NCBI GenBank assembly: GCA_964655775.1
Contig: CAZZNQ010000100.1
Coordinates: forward strand, 1-13,462
DNA: 13,462 nucleotides
Source: CAZZNQ01 sp964655775
GTDB taxonomy: Bacteria; Planctomycetota; Brocadiia; SM23-32
Reading direction: 5' to 3'
Below the pieces are notes generated by a model. It searched no databases. It was given only the letters and a program-made list of their open reading frames with translations, and was not told the DNA's origin. The translations under genes were made by a program, and so were the position numbers. Each line of letters begins with the position of its first letter. Position 1 is the stretch's first letter. This document shows, in pieces, positions 6,927-13,462 of this stretch.

Positions 6927-7987
6927 ATCGAGTAGCGTTCACGGGACTGTGTGCTGGGCTCGCGTCGGTCGCCGTCTGCTGGCTCGCAACTTCCTCGGCC
7001 GCAGCAAGGAGCCGCCAGATGAAAGGACCATCCGCGCAAGACGACGTTCAGAAGCTGGCAGACGGACGGCTGAACTGGTCCGTATCACGCCCCCTGCTCG
7101 AACCGGTCGAGTCGCACACCGACTTCTACTACTCCGTCAAGGACCCGTCCGTCGTCTTCTTCGGCGGGCGCTGGCACCTGTTCTGTTCGGTGCGCGGGAG
7201 GGAACGTTCCCACCAGATCGAGTACATCACGTTCGAGGACTGGGACCGGCTCGCCCATGCCCGGCGGCGCATGCTGGGATTGAGCGACGGTTACTACTGC
7301 GCCCAGCAGGTGTTCTTCTTCCGCCCGCATCGCAATTGGTACCTCGTCTGCCAGGCGAGCGATGAGTCCTGGGAGCCGAACTACCAGGCTGCGTACGCGA
7401 CGACGAGCGACATCGGCGATCCCGACTCGTGGAGTCGCCTCCAGCCGCTGGGCGCCAGGCAGGCCGACGGCAAGAGTGGTCTGGATTTCTGGATCATCTG
7501 CGACGAGCAGAAAGCGCACCTGTTCTTCACCACCCTGGACGGCCGCATGTGGCGCGAGGAGACCCCACTGAGCAACTTCCCCCACGGCTGGTCGGAACCC
7601 CGGCTGGCGCTGCGGGGCGACGTGTTCGAGGCGAGCCACACCTACCGCCTGCAGGGCCGCGGCGACTACCTGACGCTGATCGAGGCCCAGGCGGGGGGAC
7701 GCCGCTACTACAAGGCGTATCTGGCCGACCGGCTGGACGGCGACTGGCGTCCGCTGGCCGCCACCCGGCAACACCCGTTCGCGGGCCTCGCCAACACGCA
7801 GCAGGCGGAACACTGGACCGACTCGTTCAGTCACGGGGAGCTGCTGCGGACGGGCGTCGACGAGCGCCTCGAAGTGGACCCCACGCGGCTGCGGTTCCTG
7901 TTCCAGGGCGTCGGCGACGCGCAGAGAGCGGGCAAGAAGTACGGGGAGATCCCCTGGCGGCTGGGCATGCTCCGACTCGCGCCGTGA
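6923..7987 (+). CDS. Secreted GH62-type alpha-L-arabinofuranosidase
   Basis: 354 residues with a likely Sec signal peptide (hydrophobic core about 5-22, small-residue cleavage region SSAAA near 24-28). The rest is a full-length five-bladed propeller hydrolase of family GH62. The three acidic residues known in the family are present: D74 in SVKDPSVVFF (base), D188 in LDFWIICD (pKa modulator) and E236 in DVFEASHTYRL (acid). Other GH62 blocks are FFRPHRNWYLVCQ (132-144), HLFFTTLDGRMWREETPLSNFPHGW and the C-terminal HGELLRTGVDERLEVDPTRLRFLFQG. GH62 enzymes remove arabinofuranosyl side groups from arabinoxylan or arabinan outside the cytoplasm. Start is GTG 6923 with GGGAG 7 bases upstream; it overlaps the MreC-like stop (GTGA), so translation is probably coupled. 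Preference for xylan or arabinan cannot be read from the sequence. Confidence 0.88.
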   Translation: MNRVAFTGLCAGLASVAVCWLATSSAAARSRQMKGPSAQDDVQKLADGRLNWSVSRPLLEPVESHTDFYYSVKDPSVVFFGGRWHLFCSVRGRERSHQIEYITFEDWDRLAHARRRMLGLSDGYYCAQQVFFFRPHRNWYLVCQASDESWEPNYQAAYATTSDIGDPDSWSRLQPLGARQADGKSGLDFWIICDEQKAHLFFTTLDGRMWREETPLSNFPHGWSEPRLALRGDVFEASHTYRLQGRGDYLTLIEAQAGGRRYYKAYLADRLDGDWRPLAATRQHPFAGLANTQQAEHWTDSFSHGELLRTGVDERLEVDPTRLRFLFQGVGDAQRAGKKYGEIPWRLGMLRLAP

Positions 7988-8005
7988 CGCCTGCGGTCCG
8001 TGAAC

Positions 8006-10660
8006 CTACCGGTTGTAGCGTCCGCAGCAGTGCTTGAACTTCTTGCCGCTGTTGCACGGGCAAGGGTCGTTGCGGCCCACTTTCTGGGTGACGCGGATCG
8101 GCTTGGCCGGCGCCTTGCCGCCGGACGCGTCCGCGATCTGCTCCTGCTGGCGGGCATAGTTGCCAACGTTGAACTGATCGTGACGCGTCTCGGAGATCTG
8201 CCAGATGCCGCTCACCTCGCGGTCGGTGCGCTCCTCCACCTCGACGCGGAACAGCAGACTGCTGACCTCGGCGGCGATGTTGATGAGCATCTGCTCGAAC
8301 ATCTCGCCGCCTTCGCTCTTGTACTCGATCTTCGGGTCGAGCTGCGCATAGCTGCGCAGGCCGATGCCGCTCTTCAGCACGTCCATCGCGTGGAGGTGGT
8401 CCTTCCACTTCATGTCGATGGTGCGCAACGCAAGGTAGCGGCCGAAGTCGAGCACCATCTCCTTGCCCATCTGTTCGCACTTGGCTTCGTAGGCGTCGCG
8501 CGCCCGTTCCACCAGGTAGTCCTCGAGCCGCCGCGCATCCTGCAGCAGCTCGTCGGTGATCTCGGGCGGGAAACCGAACTGCCGGTTCCACCACTCCCTG
8601 AGCCCGTCCAGGTCCCATTCCTCGGCGGGCCGGCGGGGGTCAACGTAGACGTCCAAACCGTCCCGCACGGCATCCTCGACCAGGACGACGAGTTCTTCCT
8701 CAACGTCTCGTCCCTCGACGAACTTCTGCCGCCAGGAGTAGACGCTGCGGCGCTGCTCGTCCATCACCTCGTCGTACTCGAGCAGGTTCTTGCGCATGTC
8801 GAAGTTGAACTCCTCGACGCGCTTCTGGGCCTTCTCGATCCAGCGGGAGACCATCTTGCTTTCGATGGCCATGCCCTCCTCCATGCCGACGCGCTGCAAC
8901 CAGCGCTGCATGGATTCGGGTGCGAACACGCGCATCAACTCGTCCTGGAACGAGACGAAGAATCGGCTGCTGCCGGGATCACCCTGGCGCCCGGCACGTC
9001 CGCGGAGCTGGTTGTCCACGCGGCGCGCTTCGTGGCGCTCGGTGCCCACAATATGCAGGCCGCCCCTATCGCGCACCCCCGGCCCGAGGACGATGTCCGT
9101 CCCGCGGCCCGCCATGTTCGTGGACAGGGTCACCGCCCCCGGCTGGCCGGCGCCGGCGACGATATCCGCTTCCCGGGCGGCGTATTCGGGCCTCGCGTTG
9201 AGCACCTCGTGGTCTATGCCCTTGCGCAGCAGCATCTTGCTGAGGACCTCGCTCTTCTCGATGCTGGTGGTGCCGACCAGCACGGGCCGCTTGTCCTCGT
9301 GCTTGTCGACGATGTCCTCGACCACAGCCTTCCACTTCTCCGGCTCGGTGCGGAAGACCATGTCGGGATGCTCTTTGCGCTGCAGGGGCAGGTTCGTCGG
9401 GATGGCGACGACGCCGAGCGAGTAGATCTTGTCGAACTCGGCCGCCTCAGTCATCGCCGTTCCCGTCATGCCGGCAAGCTTCTTGTAGAGCCGGAAGAAG
9501 TTCTGCAAGGTGATGCTGGCGACGGTCTGCGTCTCTTCCTTCAGCTTCAGCCCCTCCTTGACGGTCACCGCCTGGTGGAGGCCGTCGGCCCAGACGCGGC
9601 CCTCCATCAGTCGCCCGGTGAACTCGTCCACGATCACCACTTCGCCGTCCTTGACGATGTAGTCGGTGTCGCGCTCCTCGAAGATGTGCGCCCGCAGGGC
9701 GGTCTCGATGAAATGGGGCCAGTCCATCGTCTCTTCGGTGTAGAGGCTGTCCACGCCCAGCATGCGCTCGGCGCGGTTTATGCCTTCGTCCGTCAGGTGG
9801 ACGGCCTGCTCCTTCTCCTTCTTCTCGTAATCGCGGCCCTCCTCCATCGTGCGGGCCACGTTGTTGGCCATGTAGTACTTGTCGGACTGCTGCATGACTG
9901 GCCCGCTGATAATCAGCGGCGTTCGGGCTTCGTCGATGAGGATGTTGTCCACTTCGTCGACGATGGCGTAGTTCAGCCCCCGGCCGAGCTGGAACTGATG
10001 GTCGGGGCTGTAGCGCATGTTGTCGCGCAGGTAATCGAAGCCGAACTCGCTGTTGGTGCCGAAGGTGATGTCGCACCGATAAGCCTGGAGCTTCTCGTCG
10101 GGGTCCTGGTGCGCCTGGATGGCTCCCGCCGTCAGACCCAGAAAGTTGTAGACGGGGCTCATCCACTCGCAGTCTCGGCGGGCAAGGTAGTCGTTGGTCG
10201 TGACGATATGGACGCCGTCCCCGGCCAGTCCGTTCAGGTAGGCGGCGAAGGTGGCCACCAGCGTCTTGCCCTCGCCTGTCACCATCTCGGCGATCATGGA
10301 GCGGTGCAGCGCCAGCCCGCCGATGATCTGAACGTCAAAAGGCCTCATGGTGGGATACGGGCTGGACGCCGCCGGCGTCACCAGCATCCTGCGCGCGGCC
10401 TCGCGCACGTTGGCAAACGCGTGCGGCAGAATCTCGTCGAGCACGCCCTGCTTCTCCTCTAAGCTCTTCGGCCCTCGCAGGCGTTCCCGGAACTGTTCCG
10501 TCAACTGCCGGATCTCCGCGTCGGTCTTCCGCTGGAACTCCGGCTCCAGGGCGTTCACGGCGTCGACGATGGGGATAAGGTCACGCAGGATGCGCTCATT
10601 GGACGTGCCGATCACCATCTTGGCGACGTCCAGGACTTTGCTGAATACCTTCAGTGCCAT
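8006..10660 (-). CDS. secA: Preprotein translocase ATPase SecA
   Basis: 884 residues. SecA is the cytoplasmic motor that drives unfolded preproteins through SecYEG. Domains in order: NBD1 with Walker A MVTGEGKT (126-133, K132) and Walker B DEVDNILIDEARTPLIISG (235-253); the preprotein cross-linking region, about 230-370; NBD2 with NARPEYAAREADIVAGAG, TNMAGRGTDIVLG and QLRGRAGRQGDPGSSRFFVS; the scaffold/wing domains; and a C-terminal linker with a zinc-binding SEC-C tail NDPCPCNSGKKFKHCCGR. Zinc ligands are C867, C869, C878 and C879, the CxC-x8-CC version rather than the CH of E. coli. Residue 239 is Asn where DEVDS or DEVDA is usual. ATG 10660 starts a family-like N-terminus (MALKVFSKVLD). 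ATG 10702 would add 14 residues without similarity. The gene is a single-gene unit, convergent with the GH62 gene across 18 bases. Confidence 0.97.
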   Translation of the reverse strand: MALKVFSKVLDVAKMVIGTSNERILRDLIPIVDAVNALEPEFQRKTDAEIRQLTEQFRERLRGPKSLEEKQGVLDEILPHAFANVREAARRMLVTPAASSPYPTMRPFDVQIIGGLALHRSMIAEMVTGEGKTLVATFAAYLNGLAGDGVHIVTTNDYLARRDCEWMSPVYNFLGLTAGAIQAHQDPDEKLQAYRCDITFGTNSEFGFDYLRDNMRYSPDHQFQLGRGLNYAIVDEVDNILIDEARTPLIISGPVMQQSDKYYMANNVARTMEEGRDYEKKEKEQAVHLTDEGINRAERMLGVDSLYTEETMDWPHFIETALRAHIFEERDTDYIVKDGEVVIVDEFTGRLMEGRVWADGLHQAVTVKEGLKLKEETQTVASITLQNFFRLYKKLAGMTGTAMTEAAEFDKIYSLGVVAIPTNLPLQRKEHPDMVFRTEPEKWKAVVEDIVDKHEDKRPVLVGTTSIEKSEVLSKMLLRKGIDHEVLNARPEYAAREADIVAGAGQPGAVTLSTNMAGRGTDIVLGPGVRDRGGLHIVGTERHEARRVDNQLRGRAGRQGDPGSSRFFVSFQDELMRVFAPESMQRWLQRVGMEEGMAIESKMVSRWIEKAQKRVEEFNFDMRKNLLEYDEVMDEQRRSVYSWRQKFVEGRDVEEELVVLVEDAVRDGLDVYVDPRRPAEEWDLDGLREWWNRQFGFPPEITDELLQDARRLEDYLVERARDAYEAKCEQMGKEMVLDFGRYLALRTIDMKWKDHLHAMDVLKSGIGLRSYAQLDPKIEYKSEGGEMFEQMLINIAAEVSSLLFRVEVEERTDREVSGIWQISETRHDQFNVGNYARQQEQIADASGGKAPAKPIRVTQKVGRNDPCPCNSGKKFKHCCGRYNR

Positions 10661-10749
10661 ATGCGCTCGCGATCGCGGCGGACCCCGGCGGCCAGGATGC
10701 ATGGGCCAGCCGACGGAGAGCCATAGGAGTGTGATTCCTAACTATACAG

Positions 10750-10778
10750 ATTATAGGGCAAAGCCGGGGCCGTTTCCA
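10750..10778 (-). promoter_or_regulatory. Predicted sigma70-type promoter of secA
   Basis: On the minus strand a perfect TATAAT (10750-10755) follows TGGAAA (10773-10778, 4 of 6 matches to the -35 consensus) with a 17-base spacer. The transcript would begin near 10743, leaving about 80 bases of leader before ATG 10660. The AT-rich patch stands out in this GC-rich sequence. Confidence 0.55.
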
Positions 10779-10822
10779 CGCTGGCCGACCGGCGCCGCTG
10801 GCTTTTCGCCCGCCCGCCCACC

Positions 10823-10828
10823 TACAAT
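10823..10828 (+). promoter_or_regulatory. Candidate -10 box for the DUF362 gene
   Basis: TACAAT matches the -10 consensus at five of six positions and lies 36 bases before ATG 10865. The -35 position (around 10799-10804, TGGCTT) is a poor match, so an activator or another sigma factor may be needed, or the box may be chance. Confidence 0.35.
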
Positions 10829-10864
10829 GGACGCCTCATATCCACCCGGAACAGAGGTCGACGC

Positions 10865-12094
10865 ATGCCCGAGTTCAAGACCACGCTTCTGGACGGACGA
10901 CGGTTCGACGCCTACCCCGAGACGCTGGTCGGCACGGCCAGGTGCATCAGCTACAACCTGTCGCAGGTGCGCAAGGCCGTGCGCCAATGTGTGGAGGAAC
11001 TGCCCGACCTGCAGGAGACGCTGGCCGACGCGGACCGCGTGCTGCTCAAGCCCAACCTGCTCTCCAGCCGGCGCGGGCCCGATCTGCACGTCAACACCCA
11101 CCCCAGCGTCGTCCGCGCCATCGCAGAGATACTGATCGACGACTTCGGGTGCCGGGTGTCCGTCGGCGACTCCTGCGGCACGCTCACGGCCGGCTCCACC
11201 GCCGCCGCTATCGAGAACTCCGGGATGGCCGCCGTGGCGGCGGAGGTGGGCGCGGAGGTATACAACGTCGACACCCAGCCGCGCCACGTCGTCAGCTACC
11301 ATCAGGCTCGCGTCTACCGGCGGATACCCCTGCCCAGCAACCTGGATCAGTTCGACCTGATCGTCTCGGTCCCGAAGATGAAGACGCACCACCTGACCTA
11401 CACGACCGGCGCGATCAAGAACCTGCTGGGACTGGTGCCCGGAGCGGCGAAGAAGCAGGCCCACATGATGGCACCCCGCCCGGACGAGTTCGCGTTGCTG
11501 CTGTGCGACCTCTACTCGCTGATACAGCCGGGGGCGGCGTTTATGGACGGAGTCGTTTCCATGGAGGGGCGCGGACCCAGTAACGGCAACCTGCGCCACA
11601 CGGAACTTATCGCGGCGAGTTGCGACGCGGTCGCGCTGGACAGCTTCTGCGCGGAGGTGATGGGCTTCACCCCGCTGGAGATCCCTCTGTTGGCCCGCTG
11701 CCAGGCACGTGGCGTGGGAGAGGCGACACCGTCCATGATCAAGGTGAGGGGCGAGCCGGCGAGCGCCTTCGCCCTGGATGACTTCGCCAAACCGCCCACC
11801 TACCGCAACAGCATGGCTTTGCGCCTGATGCCGCGGGCACTGGTCAGGCTGGGGCTGAAAGCCTTCGCGTCGCGCCACGCCGCCATCAACCAGGACAAGT
11901 GCAAACGCTGCGGCGAGTGCGCCGTCAACTGCCCCAGCCACGCCATATCGCAGGACCCGACCTCCGGCCGCTACTCCGTGAACAAGGCGGAGTGCATAAG
12001 CTGCTACTGCTGCGACGAGGTCTGCCCGTGGGACGCAATCGAGATCCACGGCACGCTTCTTCGCCGCGTTCTGGACCGCTTGCCCGGACGCTGA
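10865..12094 (+). CDS. DUF362 protein with C-terminal 2[4Fe-4S] ferredoxin domain
   Basis: 409 residues. The DUF362 domain covers about 20-300, with the recognisable VLLKPNLLS (59-67), VGDSCGT, and VSVPKMKTHHLTYTTGAIKNLLGLVPG (167-193). The C-terminus (about 338-395) is a bacterial ferredoxin fold with two complete CxxCxxCxxxCP motifs: C346/C349/C352/C356 and C377/C380/C383/C387, with an extra C382. It should carry two [4Fe-4S] clusters and transfer electrons in the cytoplasm. No signal peptide or membrane segment is visible. DUF362 has no firmly assigned function that I can attach here. ATG 10865 follows AGAGG by 7 bases. The gene stands alone between divergent secA and the convergent symporter gene (14-base gap), so context gives no redox partner. 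Confidence 0.9.
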   Translation: MPEFKTTLLDGRRFDAYPETLVGTARCISYNLSQVRKAVRQCVEELPDLQETLADADRVLLKPNLLSSRRGPDLHVNTHPSVVRAIAEILIDDFGCRVSVGDSCGTLTAGSTAAAIENSGMAAVAAEVGAEVYNVDTQPRHVVSYHQARVYRRIPLPSNLDQFDLIVSVPKMKTHHLTYTTGAIKNLLGLVPGAAKKQAHMMAPRPDEFALLLCDLYSLIQPGAAFMDGVVSMEGRGPSNGNLRHTELIAASCDAVALDSFCAEVMGFTPLEIPLLARCQARGVGEATPSMIKVRGEPASAFALDDFAKPPTYRNSMALRLMPRALVRLGLKAFASRHAAINQDKCKRCGECAVNCPSHAISQDPTSGRYSVNKAECISCYCCDEVCPWDAIEIHGTLLRRVLDRLPGR

Positions 12095-12108
12095 TCCTGC
12101 CGTCTGCC

Positions 12109-13462
12109 TCAGCTCTCCGGCTGATCTTCGCCTTCGCTCTCGGCCTGCTCCTTCTGCGCTTCCAGCGCCTCCGCGGCGTCCTCCGCTTCCCTCTTGCGCT
12201 CCTTCTTCTTGCCGACCATGAACATGATGGTCGAGATAGTGCACACGAAGGCCGACACGAAGATCACGCCCAACACGTTGGGAATGTCGAAGTTCCCCTG
12301 GGCGTCGCGCGCGAAGATGATCAGGACAAGAATGAAGCCGGCTATGGCCCATCCCAGGCCTCCGATGATCTTCATCAGGCTATGGTCCATGTCCTTGCCG
12401 ACTTCGCGTTTGAAGTCGATGGGGGTGTGGATCTGCCGGAAGAAGTTCTCCACGCGGGCGCGGTACTCGGGCGTCGCCGTGCCCCAGAATGCACAGGTGG
12501 CCAGGGTCGGCACCAGGGTCAGCGACATGTTGATGTACATCCGGTGGTGCCACATCAGGCTGTCTACCCACTCGCCGAAGCCGGACATGAACTCCAGGCC
12601 GCCGAACTGACCCAGAAAGCCGCCGACCCGGCCTGCGAACAGGAACGAGAGCGACCCGCTGAAGCCGAACGCCATGCCGACAAGCGGCGCCCACCAGGGC
12701 AGCCACGGCACAAAGAAGGACAGCACCATACTGAGCACCAGCGGCGTGCTAACCAGGTTGATGATCTGCAGGCCGATGTCGTAGATGCTCTTCTCACCCG
12801 CCCAGTAGTACAACATCATGGCAAGCGAAATGGCCCAGATGCCCAGAGCGAAGTTGACCGCCTGCGTCAGGCGCAGCAGCTTCTTTCCCGTCCACGGCTC
12901 AAAGCCCAGGAATCGCATCAGGGCCGGGTAGATGTTGTTACACACAAGACCCGCATTGCCGGTCAGGGAACTGTCCAGCGAGCTCATGGTTGCCGCGAAC
13001 AAGCCAATGACCACCAGCCCCAGCAGCCCGGGTGGTAACACCTTCTTCGCCACCAACGCGTAGGCACCGTCGGCGGGGTTGTTGAGGGTTTCCACCTTCT
13101 TCTCGACCGCCTGAGGGACTTTCACCACTTCGGTCTCGGCTTGTTCGGTCTCCGGCGGCTGCACGCTCTCATCCGGCGGCGCGACCTCAGCAGGGCCGCT
13201 TTCCATCGGCGGTCCTTCCAGCGCCGGTGTTTCCGAGAGCTCCGCTCCCTCCTCCGGTGGCAATTCGTCGGCAAGGGCCTCCAGAACGACCTGCTCCGGA
13301 GTGTACTTGCCCAATGCCTCGATCTCGGCCGAATACTTGATGCGGCCTACCATCGCCGGCAGGAACCAGGCGAAACCGCCGAAGTAAAGCAGCAGCCCCG
13401 CGAGAACGGCCGCCTTGCGGGCATCCGAGTCGCTTTTCACAGATAGGAACCGCCAGCAGGCC
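12109..13462 (-). CDS. Sodium:solute symporter (SSS/SLC5, SGLT-like), C-terminal part
   Basis: 450 residues are visible. The frame stays open through the right window edge and the residues before the possible GTG 13440 (ACWRFLS) continue the family pattern 'R-x-L-S-x-K-S', so that GTG is internal and the N-terminal membrane segments lie outside. About eight membrane segments remain. The family blocks are FLPAMVGRIKYS (compare GMISRILYT of SGLT1) and LPPGLLGLVVIGLFAATMSSLDSSLTGNAGLVCNNIYPAL. The protein should take up a sugar or similar solute with Na+ at the inner membrane; the substrate is unknown. A Glu/Pro-rich insertion of about 85 residues (13081-13338) sits in the loop between these two blocks, much longer than the equivalent loop in vSGLT or SGLT1. 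The C-terminus is a charged tail (KKKERKREAEDAAE...). It could share a carbohydrate-use role with the GH62 enzyme, but they are not in one operon. Confidence 0.85.
   Translation of the reverse strand, partial: ACWRFLSVKSDSDARKAAVLAGLLLYFGGFAWFLPAMVGRIKYSAEIEALGKYTPEQVVLEALADELPPEEGAELSETPALEGPPMESGPAEVAPPDESVQPPETEQAETEVVKVPQAVEKKVETLNNPADGAYALVAKKVLPPGLLGLVVIGLFAATMSSLDSSLTGNAGLVCNNIYPALMRFLGFEPWTGKKLLRLTQAVNFALGIWAISLAMMLYYWAGEKSIYDIGLQIINLVSTPLVLSMVLSFFVPWLPWWAPLVGMAFGFSGSLSFLFAGRVGGFLGQFGGLEFMSGFGEWVDSLMWHHRMYINMSLTLVPTLATCAFWGTATPEYRARVENFFRQIHTPIDFKREVGKDMDHSLMKIIGGLGWAIAGFILVLIIFARDAQGNFDIPNVLGVIFVSAFVCTISTIMFMVGKKKERKREAEDAAEALEAQKEQAESEGEDQPES
13081..13338 (-). other. Acidic proline-rich insertion within the symporter
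   Basis: This encodes about 85 residues between a membrane segment ending FLPAMVGR and the next beginning near LPPGLLGL. The core (13120-13269) is dominated by Glu, Pro and Ala with almost no hydrophobic or basic residues (ELPPEEGAELSETP, GPPMESGPAEVAPPDESVQ). The reading frame is kept throughout, so it is a true in-frame insertion rather than a frameshift. Confidence 0.7.

Noticed and set aside
8000..10462. Very long plus-strand open frame (820 codons) opposite secA
   Set aside because: It mirrors secA codons in a GC-rich genome. The product is rich in His, Leu, Val and Asp repeats with no recognisable domain, while the minus strand gives a complete SecA.
10661..10702. SecA start at ATG 10702
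   Set aside because: The extra residues (Arg/Pro/Gly-rich) have no SecA similarity. MALKVFSKVLD from 10660 matches the normal N-terminus.
10751..12352. Minus-strand open frame of 533 codons opposite the DUF362 gene
   Set aside because: The translation is a Gly/Arg/His/Val-rich shadow with no family similarity, and it crosses the end of the symporter gene. The plus strand encodes a clear DUF362-ferredoxin.
13438..13440. GTG as the true start of the symporter gene
   Set aside because: The frame stays open to the window edge, residues before it fit the SSS family pattern, and a start here would leave a protein lacking its N-terminal membrane segments.
1..13462. tRNA, rRNA, CRISPR arrays, transposase genes and long direct repeats
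   Set aside because: I looked for cloverleaf-like stretches, regularly spaced repeats and transposase motifs on both strands and saw none.

Overview
This is a GC-rich bacterial window (about two thirds G+C by eye) with dense coding, no RNA genes, no CRISPR array and no insertion sequence that I can see. It holds ten genes, the first and last cut by the window edges, in short transcription units that switch strand six times. The mix suggests an environmental, probably Gram-negative heterotroph. MreC and the YcjX/YcjF pair fit an envelope with an inner membrane. A secreted GH62-type arabinofuranosidase and an SGLT-like sodium:solute symporter fit plant-polysaccharide use. A planctomycete or related PVC-type lineage is my best guess, but it is inference and I cannot place the organism from sequence reading alone.

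Layout. 2-328 (+) is the C-terminal end of a TPR protein. It is followed after 50 bases by a translationally coupled ycjX-ycjF pair (379-2834, +), a P-loop GTPase-like protein and its DUF697 membrane partner. A three-gene minus-strand operon follows (5892 down to 2810): an ornithine cyclodeaminase/alanine dehydrogenase-family enzyme, a LarA-type nickel-pincer racemase homologue with all four key His/Lys positions kept, and a GNAT acetyltransferase. The divergent intergenic stretch 5893-6071 contains a strong imperfect hairpin. On the plus strand comes an MreC-like protein coupled by a 4-base overlap to a GH62 hydrolase (6072-7987). secA follows on the minus strand (10660 down to 8006) with a good predicted sigma70-type promoter. 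A DUF362 protein with a C-terminal 2[4Fe-4S] ferredoxin domain lies on the plus strand (10865-12094). Last is a 5'-truncated sodium:solute symporter on the minus strand (12109 to the window edge).

The housekeeping parts (secA, mreC) are ordinary in themselves. The parts worth attention are the OCD-LarA-GNAT cassette, which looks like an uncharacterised 2-hydroxy/2-amino-acid pathway; the coupling of an MreC-like gene to a GH62 enzyme; and the long acidic proline-rich insertion in an external loop of the symporter. All three convergent junctions are extremely tight (25-base overlap, 18 and 14 bases), with no obvious intrinsic terminator. No gap between genes exceeds 300 bases.
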